Of a stretch of DNA of 64,000 nucleotides, positions 59,057 through 64,000 are shown piece by piece. The first letter of the stretch is position 1. Each line of letters opens with the position of its first letter. Location of the stretch: positions 576,889-640,888 of the forward strand of contig JACHLF010000001.1 in assembly GCA_014204435.1 (NCBI GenBank). Direction: 5' to 3'. This stretch comes from Mycobacteroides chelonae (GTDB taxonomy: Bacteria; Actinomycetota; Actinomycetes; Mycobacteriales; Mycobacteriaceae). The translations under genes were made by a program, and so were the position numbers. The notes under the pieces are model-generated. The model was given only the letters and a program-made list of their open reading frames with translations. It was not told the origin of the DNA and ran no database searches.

Positions 59057-59562
59057 TGCCCATGCAGGTCTACATCCCGGTGACGTTGTCGATGCTGCGT
59101 GGATTGGTGGCCGACGGCGAGCTGCGGCCGGTGAACGGCACCGCGTTCGCCGTAACGCCTGCGCTGCGTGAGGCCTACTCCGCGGGCGATGAGGACGAGC
59201 TGTCCGAGGTGGCGATGCGTGAGGCGGCGCTGGCCTCGCTGCGGCTGCTGGCCAATGAGGACGGCGACGACGGGCTGCCGGCGCGGCGGGCGGTCCTGGT
59301 CGCCGATACCGAGGATGCCAAGCTGCGGCCCGATCTGGACGATGCGGTGGTGCGGCTGGTGGGTGTGGTGCCGATGTCCGCAGTGGTGGCCGCACACATC
59401 GACCTGGCGCAGGCCGAGCCGGATGTGGTGCGGGCAGCCGAAGTGATCGATGCCGCCGACCTTGGGGACGAGGACGCCGAGCTGGTGGTCGGAGATGCGC
59501 AGGACCACGATTTGGCCTGGTACGCGACGCAGGAACTGCCGTTCCTGCTCGACCTGCTGTGA
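59056..59562 (+). CDS. DUF6912-type protein (Rv3231c-like)
   Basis: 168 aa. MPMQVYIPVTLSMLRGLVADGELRPVNGTAFAVTPALREAY at the N-terminus and AAEVIDAADLGDEDAELVVGDAQDHDLAWYATQELPFLLDLL at the end match the actinobacterial family found next to the WS/DGAT gene. No catalytic motif is visible. The ATG overlaps the acyltransferase stop by 1 nt (TAATG). The gene is followed by a large inverted repeat before the desaturase promoter. Confidence 0.85.
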   Translation: MPMQVYIPVTLSMLRGLVADGELRPVNGTAFAVTPALREAYSAGDEDELSEVAMREAALASLRLLANEDGDDGLPARRAVLVADTEDAKLRPDLDDAVVRLVGVVPMSAVVAAHIDLAQAEPDVVRAAEVIDAADLGDEDAELVVGDAQDHDLAWYATQELPFLLDLL

Positions 59563-59576
59563 GACCCGCCGAAACC

Positions 59577-59643
59577 CACGCCGAGATGACATTCATGCGG
59601 GTGTGCACTCGGAAAACACCCGGGTGAATGTGATCTCGGCGTG
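59577..59643. terminator. Long hairpin before the DesA3 reductase promoter
   Basis: Arms 59577-59604 and 59616-59643 are complementary over 28 nt with three mismatches. The outer CACGCCGAGATGACATT part resembles the palindrome at 21.8 kb, suggesting a shared repeat family. Likely terminator for the WS/DGAT unit. Confidence 0.7.
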
Positions 59644-59690
59644 CGGATGCGGGTCCCGCTTCGGCGCTGCGATTGGCCTGTTTCCGGCCA

Positions 59691-59714
59691 GTAACCTACG
59701 GTAGCGTAGGTTAC
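59691..59714. promoter_or_regulatory. Palindromic operator upstream of the DesA3 reductase gene
   Basis: A perfect palindrome with 10-bp arms around GTAG; its core is ACCTACGGTAGCGTAGGT. It lies 42 nt before the chosen start. The same motif recurs before desA3 and accA3. TetR-type repressor operator by form. Confidence 0.75.
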
Positions 59715-59756
59715 GCCTGTGTGGGCATCTCCTTCATCAAGGGAAGGTCATCGGCC

Positions 59757-60896
59757 GTGAAACTGGCTTCCTGGTTCGACGCGTCCGGCTCGGGCGCACC
59801 CAAGTCGCGCCACGCGACGGTAAACATCCTGCGTGGCTTGGCTTCCCGCATCACCACACCGCTTCTGCCGGACGATTACCTGAGCCTGGCCAACCCGCTG
59901 TGGTCGGCCCGGGAGCTGCGCGGCCGAGTGGTCGGCGTGCGCAAGGAGACCAGTGACTCGGCCACCCTGGAGATCAAGCCGGGTTGGGGTTTCCACTTCG
60001 ACTATCACCCCGGCCAGTACGTGGGCATCGGTGTGCTGATCGACGGCCGCTGGCGATGGCGGTCCTACTCGTTGACATCTGCACCCGTGCACGCCGGAGG
60101 TTCGGGGCGCACCATCACCATCACCGTCAAGGCGATGCCGGAGGGATTCCTCTCGACTCACCTGGTCAACGGCCTGGAACCCGGCACCATCGTGCGGCTG
60201 GCCGCGCCGCAGGGCAACTTCGTGCTCGACCACCCCGCGCCACCTGCGATCTTGTTCCTGACCGCAGGCAGTGGCATCACCCCGATCATGTCGATGCTGC
60301 GGACCCTGGTGCGGCGCTCGGCCGCGGCGGGCCTCTCCCTGCCCGACGTGGTGCACCTGCACTCGGCACCCACCGAGGGCGATGTGATGTTCGCCGGCGA
60401 GCTGGCGGCGTTCTCCGAGGCGCACCCGTCGTATCACTACCGGCTACGGACAACGAAAACTCAAGGGCGTCTGGATTTTTCGGCGCTGAGTGCCGAGGTC
60501 CCGGACTGGGCGCAACGCCAGACCTGGGCGTGTGGGCCGGAAGGCATGCTCGACGATGCGCAGCGGACGTGGGCCGATGCCGGTCTGGCCGAGCTGCTGC
60601 ACCTGGAGAGGTTCGCGGTCTCACGCGCCGCACCGCACGGGCAGGGCGGTTTGGTCAGGTTCGCGCGCAGCGACAAGCAGCGTGCGGCGGACGCGGCGAC
60701 CTCGCTGATGGAGGCGGGGGAGGAGGCCGGGGTGCAGATGCCCTTCGGCTGCCGGATGGGGATCTGTCAGACCTGTGTGGTGTCGCTGGTGGAAGGGCAC
60801 GCCCGTGACCTGCGCACAGGGGCCGAGTACGAGCCGGGAACGCGCATTCAGACCTGTGTCTCCGCCGCATCGGGCGATTGCGTACTGGACGTGTGA
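59757..60896 (+). CDS. Stearoyl-CoA desaturase electron-transfer oxidoreductase (Rv3230c-type)
   Basis: 379 aa from GTG 59757, with GGGAAGG upstream; a GTG at 59721 is the alternative. FAD-binding: [31 protein letters not shown](P): [20 protein letters not shown]. The C-terminal ferredoxin domain carries the plant-type 2Fe-2S ligands [26 protein letters not shown] and [15 protein letters not shown]. It passes electrons from NADPH to DesA3, encoded next. Transcription seems controlled by the ACCTAC-N6-GTAGGT operator that both genes carry separately. Confidence 0.94.
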   Translation: MKLASWFDASGSGAPKSRHATVNILRGLASRITTPLLPDDYLSLANPLWSARELRGRVVGVRKETSDSATLEIKPGWGFHFDYHPGQYVGIGVLIDGRWRWRSYSLTSAPVHAGGSGRTITITVKAMPEGFLSTHLVNGLEPGTIVRLAAPQGNFVLDHPAPPAILFLTAGSGITPIMSMLRTLVRRSAAAGLSLPDVVHLHSAPTEGDVMFAGELAAFSEAHPSYHYRLRTTKTQGRLDFSALSAEVPDWAQRQTWACGPEGMLDDAQRTWADAGLAELLHLERFAVSRAAPHGQGGLVRFARSDKQRAADAATSLMEAGEEAGVQMPFGCRMGICQTCVVSLVEGHARDLRTGAEYEPGTRIQTCVSAASGDCVLDV

Positions 60897-60909
60897 GGTT
60901 AACGGACTA

Positions 60910-60933
60910 GTAACCTACGGTTCCGTAGGTTAC
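60910..60933. promoter_or_regulatory. Palindromic operator upstream of desA3
   Basis: A perfect palindrome with 11-bp arms and a TT centre; its core is ACCTACGGTTCCGTAGGT. It lies 14 nt past the reductase stop and 40 nt before the desA3 ATG. desA3 therefore seems to have its own regulated promoter. Confidence 0.75.
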
Positions 60934-60972
60934 GCTATCGTAGGCGCACGTACCGGCGAAGGGAGCTCAGGG

Positions 60973-62202
60973 ATGGCGATTTCGGATATCCAGGAATTCG
61001 CGCACCTCACCGAGGCTGATATCGAGGCTCTCGGGCACGAGTTGGATGCGATCCGCAGGGATGTCGAGGAATCGCTCGGAGCCGCCGACGCCCGGTACAT
61101 CCGTCGCACCATCGCCGCACAGCGGACCCTCGAACTGGGCGGGCGCGTACTGCTCGCCGCGAGCAAGAAGCGGTCGGCCTGGTGGGCCGGAGCGGTGACG
61201 CTCGGTGTGGCCAAGATCGTCGAGAACATGGAGATCGGCCACAACGTCATGCACGGCCAGTGGGATTGGATGAACGATCCCGAGATCCACTCCTCCAGCT
61301 GGGAGTGGGACATGGTGGACCCGGCCTCGCACTGGAAGCAGACCCACAACTACATCCACCACAAGTACACGAATGTGCTTGGTATGGACGACGACGTGGG
61401 CTACGGACTGCTGCGCGTCACCCGTGACAAGAAGTGGACGCCTTTCAACCTGGGCAACCTCGTCTACAACACGCTGTTGATGCTGCTGTTCGAATGGGGT
61501 GTTGGCACACAGCACCTAGAGCTCGGCAAGGTTGCGCAGGGGCGGGCAGACAAGGCCGAGTTCCGCGTCAAGCGTGACGAGGCACTGGCCAAGATGGGCA
61601 AGCAGGTCGCCAAGGATTACGTGGCGTTCCCGGCGCTGAGTGCGTTGTCGCCCGCGGGAAGCTATCGCAAGACCGTCACTGCCAACCTGTTGGCCAACGT
61701 GATTCGCAACATCTGGTCTAACGCGGTCATCTTCTGCGGCCACTTCCCCGATGGCGCCGAGAAGTTCACCAAGCAGGATCTTGAGAACGAGACGCAGGGG
61801 CAGTGGTACCTGCGCCAGATGCTGGGCAGCGCCAACTTCAACGCTGGCCCCGCGATGGCCTTCATGAGCGGCAATCTGTGCCACCAGATCGAGCATCACC
61901 TGTTCCCGGACTTGCCGAGCAACCGGCTAGCTGCGGTATCGGTGCGAGTGCGCGAGCTGTGTGACAAGTACGACTTGCCCTACACCTCCGGGCCGTTCCT
62001 GCTGCAGTACGCGAAGGCTTGGCGGACCATCGCCAAGCTGTCGCTGCCGGACAAATATCTGACCTACACCGCCGACAATGCGCCGGAGACGCGCAGCGTC
62101 AAGATGTTCGACGAGTTGGAGCCGCGCGAACGGGGTGGGCTCAAGTCCGCGTTCGCCGCGGTGCGTGCGCGCAGAAAGGGGCGCCGTAGCGCCAAGGTGT
62201 GA
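60973..62202 (+). CDS. desA3: Acyl-CoA delta-9 desaturase DesA3
   Basis: 409 aa from ATG 60973. Membrane diiron desaturase with His boxes MEIGHNVMHGQWDWMND, HNYIHHKYTNVLG, HQIEHHLFPDLPSNR. Hydrophobic segments cluster around 65-85 and 155-170, and the 30-residue C-terminus is basic. It makes oleoyl-CoA from stearoyl-CoA, with the adjacent oxidoreductase as electron donor. A strong hairpin follows the stop. Intact. Confidence 0.96.
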   Translation: MAISDIQEFAHLTEADIEALGHELDAIRRDVEESLGAADARYIRRTIAAQRTLELGGRVLLAASKKRSAWWAGAVTLGVAKIVENMEIGHNVMHGQWDWMNDPEIHSSSWEWDMVDPASHWKQTHNYIHHKYTNVLGMDDDVGYGLLRVTRDKKWTPFNLGNLVYNTLLMLLFEWGVGTQHLELGKVAQGRADKAEFRVKRDEALAKMGKQVAKDYVAFPALSALSPAGSYRKTVTANLLANVIRNIWSNAVIFCGHFPDGAEKFTKQDLENETQGQWYLRQMLGSANFNAGPAMAFMSGNLCHQIEHHLFPDLPSNRLAAVSVRVRELCDKYDLPYTSGPFLLQYAKAWRTIAKLSLPDKYLTYTADNAPETRSVKMFDELEPRERGGLKSAFAAVRARRKGRRSAKV

Positions 62203-62207
62203 CGAGA

Positions 62208-62254
62208 AACGTAAAAGGTGCCCCGGCCGAGTTCGGCGGGGCACCTTTTACGTT
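62208..62254 (+). terminator. Terminator hairpin after desA3
   Basis: A 17-bp perfect stem (62208-62224 with 62238-62254) has an inner GCCG/CGGC stem. CCTTTTACG on the 3' arm gives a moderate U-tract. Also able to act on the minus strand for the small convergent ORF. Confidence 0.85.
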
Positions 62255-62270
62255 CGGTGGCGGCCGGGAA

Positions 62271-62372
62271 CTATCCCAGGCCGGACACGGAGATCCACAT
62301 GGTGGCCCAAGCGGCGACACCACAGGCGAAAACGGCTGCCACACTGGCGATTCTACGAACGTAGCTCGTCAT
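62271..62372 (-). CDS. 33-residue single-helix membrane protein
   Basis: ATG 62372 to TAG 62271, convergent with desA3. The protein starts MTSYVRRIASVAAVFACGVA and is followed by AWATMWISVSGLG; residues 7-29 form one transmembrane helix after a basic N-terminus (positive-inside). AGGGG lies 7 nt upstream. It is preceded by rsgA and followed by the desA3 terminator. Too short to be in usual annotations. Function unknown. Confidence 0.5.
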   Translation of the reverse strand: MTSYVRRIASVAAVFACGVAAWATMWISVSGLG

Positions 62373-62478
62373 CTGTTAACCCCTGACCCTCGTTGGCTGT
62401 TTCCGTCGCAGCCACTGATGGAAACGCTAATCGGCGTGTGCTGATATCGCGATTCGAGAAGGCCCTCGCAACCAAGAG

Positions 62479-63459
62479 TTAGGACGTTGTTAACACGGAA
62501 AGCAACTGGCGAACTGCCGTGACCCGTTTAGCGGAGGCTCCGGTCAACTCGTCGAGGGCGCATTCGGGGTCTGCGGGTGGGCCAAGGTGCTGGCAGCCGC
62601 GCGGGCAGTCCTCGATGGCCTCGGACAAGTCGCTGAACGCGGCCAGCACGTCGGCGGGCTCGATGTGGGCAAGGCCGAACGATCTGATGCCCGGGGTATC
62701 GATGACCCAACCTGAGGGTTGCAGCGGCAGCGCGACCGATTGGGTGGACGTGTGGCGCCCCTTGCCGACACCGGTGACCTCGCCCGTCGCGCGATCTGCT
62801 TCGGGGACAAGCCGATTGACCAGGGTCGACTTGCCCACGCCGGAATGTCCCAGCAGTGCGGTGAGCCGGCCTGCGAGCACGTCCATGACGGGTTCGAGTG
62901 GCTCATTGCGTCCGGCGCCGATGACCTGTATGTCGAGGTCCGCGAACTGTACCGCGAACGAATCCGGATCGGCGAGATCGGTTTTGGTGAGTGCCAGGAT
63001 GGGGGTGAGGCCGCCCGCATAGGCGGCGATGAGCGCCCGCTCCACCAGCCCGGTGCGAGGCGGTGGGTCGGCTACCGCCACCACGATGAGCAGCTGGTCG
63101 GCGTTGGCGACGAAGACACGCTCGAAGGGGTCGGTGTCATCGGCTGTGCGGCGCAACACCGTTCGGCGTTCTTCCAGCCGCACTATGCGCGCCAGTGTGT
63201 CGGGGCGCCCGGACAGATCGCCCACCAGACTGACGGTGTCGCCCACCACGATCGGGGTGCGGCCGAGCTCACGAGCGCGCATCGCGGTGACCTGCTCGGC
63301 GGGGTCATCGTTGAGTACACAGCCCCAGCGGCCGCGGTCCACGGTGACCACCATCGCGGGTATCGCGTCGGCGTGTTCGGGACGGTTCTTGGTGCGAGGC
63401 CGCGAGCGTCGCCCGGGACGAATGCGGGCGTCGGACTCGTCGTACTCGCGTGGGCTCAA
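62479..63459 (-). CDS. rsgA: Ribosome small-subunit-dependent GTPase RsgA
   Basis: 326 aa. OB-fold N-terminus ([13 protein letters not shown]), then the circularly permuted GTPase: [11 protein letters not shown] (G4) precedes [14 protein letters not shown] (G1), KGRHTSTQ (G2) and DTPGIRSFG (G3); C-terminal zinc site [16 protein letters not shown]. The TTG start at 63459 overlaps the aroA stop (TTGA). RsgA helps 30S maturation and is stimulated by ribosomes. As in M. tuberculosis it is adjacent to aroA. Confidence 0.95.
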   Translation of the reverse strand: MSPREYDESDARIRPGRRSRPRTKNRPEHADAIPAMVVTVDRGRWGCVLNDDPAEQVTAMRARELGRTPIVVGDTVSLVGDLSGRPDTLARIVRLEERRTVLRRTADDTDPFERVFVANADQLLIVVAVADPPPRTGLVERALIAAYAGGLTPILALTKTDLADPDSFAVQFADLDIQVIGAGRNEPLEPVMDVLAGRLTALLGHSGVGKSTLVNRLVPEADRATGEVTGVGKGRHTSTQSVALPLQPSGWVIDTPGIRSFGLAHIEPADVLAAFSDLSEAIEDCPRGCQHLGPPADPECALDELTGASAKRVTAVRQLLSVLTTS

Positions 63460-64000
63460 GAGGTGCGACCGCCAGACTGGGTCAGCATGTCAGCCCACAT
63501 TCCGGGGAAGTCGGGCAGTGTCTTACTGGTGGTGGCGATGTCGTCCACGGACACGTCGGGTACCTTCAGGCCGATAAGCGCCCCCGCCGTGGCCATCCGG
63601 TGATCGGCATAGGAGCCCCACACCCCGCCGTGCAGACCGGTGGCGACGATGCGCAGCCCGTCCTCAGTCTCCTCGCACTGCCCACCGAGAGCATTGATCT
63701 CGTGAGCCAATGCCTTCAGCCGGTCGGTCTCGTGGCCGCGCAGATGCGCGACCCCCCGCAGTACCGACACGCTTCCGGGCTCGGCGAGTGCGGCCAGCGC
63801 CGCGACGGTGGGGGTCAGCTCACCGACCTCACTCAGATCCATATCGACACCGCCATAACCGGTCTGGCCGGTGACCTCCAGGTGAGTGTCGGTCAGCGAG
63901 ACGGACTGCGCGAACCGGCGTACCACGTCCTCGATTTGGCGCGCGGGTTGGGTGGACTGCCGCGGCCAGCCGGTGATCCGCACGGTGCCGCCCGTCGCCA
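63456..64000 (-). CDS. aroA: 5-enolpyruvylshikimate-3-phosphate synthase AroA, 3' part
   Basis: Only the last 181 codons lie in the window; the frame is open to the right edge. Motifs of the EPSPS C-terminal domain: [81 protein letters not shown]. It makes EPSP from shikimate-3-phosphate and PEP in aromatic amino-acid synthesis. The stop overlaps rsgA (TTGA). Confidence 0.95.
   Translation of the reverse strand, partial: ATGGTVRITGWPRQSTQPARQIEDVVRRFAQSVSLTDTHLEVTGQTGYGGVDMDLSEVGELTPTVAALAALAEPGSVSVLRGVAHLRGHETDRLKALAHEINALGGQCEETEDGLRIVATGLHGGVWGSYADHRMATAGALIGLKVPDVSVDDIATTSKTLPDFPGMWADMLTQSGGRTS

Overview
The window is G+C-rich, uses many GTG and TTG starts and packs genes into operons whose stop and start codons overlap (ATGA, GTGA, TAATG). 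Gene content is unmistakably mycobacterial: accA3/accD5/accE, cpsA, rmlD-wbbL-manB, fbiAB, whiB2, alkB-rubA-rubB, mtrA-mtrB-lpqB, secA1 and desA3. From accA3 (about 2.5 kb) to aroA (right edge) the order follows, inverted, the M. tuberculosis H37Rv stretch Rv3285 to Rv3227 as I remember it. The accessory genes and rapid-grower style content suggest a Mycobacteroides (abscessus/chelonae group) or similar fast-growing mycobacterium; the species cannot be fixed from this window alone.

Layout. 1-2.4 kb: the end of a Gly/Ala-rich repeat protein, an LpqN-type lipoprotein and a small hypothetical gene, outside the conserved block. 2.4-5.7 kb: accA3, a SufE-like gene and sseA. 5.7-12.25 kb: an accessory insertion between sseA and maf holding a small protein/APH-kinase/acyl-CoA dehydrogenase module, a gluconate kinase and permease, and several decayed genes. 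12.25-22.5 kb: an unusual Maf fusion, accE, accD5, birA, a PH-domain protein, GtrA, purK, purE, fadE25 and an Rv3268-like gene. 22.5-35.6 kb: the cell-wall, sugar-nucleotide and F420 block (cpsA, rmlD, wbbL, manB, NUDIX, fbiB, fbiA, whiB2, DUF3499, pmmA, manA). 35.6-42.9 kb: a CDF transporter, an amino-acid permease, the alkane hydroxylase operon, sahH and tmk. 42.9-45.7 kb: a collapsed corA, mgtC with an elaborate leader, and an acyl-CoA synthetase. 45.8-57 kb: mtrAB-lpqB, a large acyl-CoA dehydrogenase/oxidase, comF-like, hpf and secA1. 57-64 kb: an Rv3235-like gene, a WS/DGAT acyltransferase, the desA3 electron-transfer/desaturase pair, rsgA and the 3' part of aroA.

Themes. (i) Lipid metabolism: acyl-CoA carboxylase subunits with their biotin ligase, acyl-CoA dehydrogenases, WS/DGAT and DesA3. 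Three lipid genes (accA3, the DesA3 reductase, desA3) carry the same ACCTAC-N6-GTAGGT palindrome upstream, suggesting one shared regulator. (ii) Gene decay: at least six loci (LLM oxidoreductase, methyltransferase, dienelactone hydrolase, AraC regulator, PucR-like regulator, CorA) are broken, several by internal deletion, and Maf is fused in frame to an unrelated domain. (iii) RNA-level control: the mgtC leader encodes a 13-codon peptide with a strong Shine-Dalgarno sequence that can be masked by the peptide's own Gln-Pro-Pro codons. This is the most interesting candidate regulatory system here. No tRNA, rRNA, CRISPR array or intact insertion sequence was seen.
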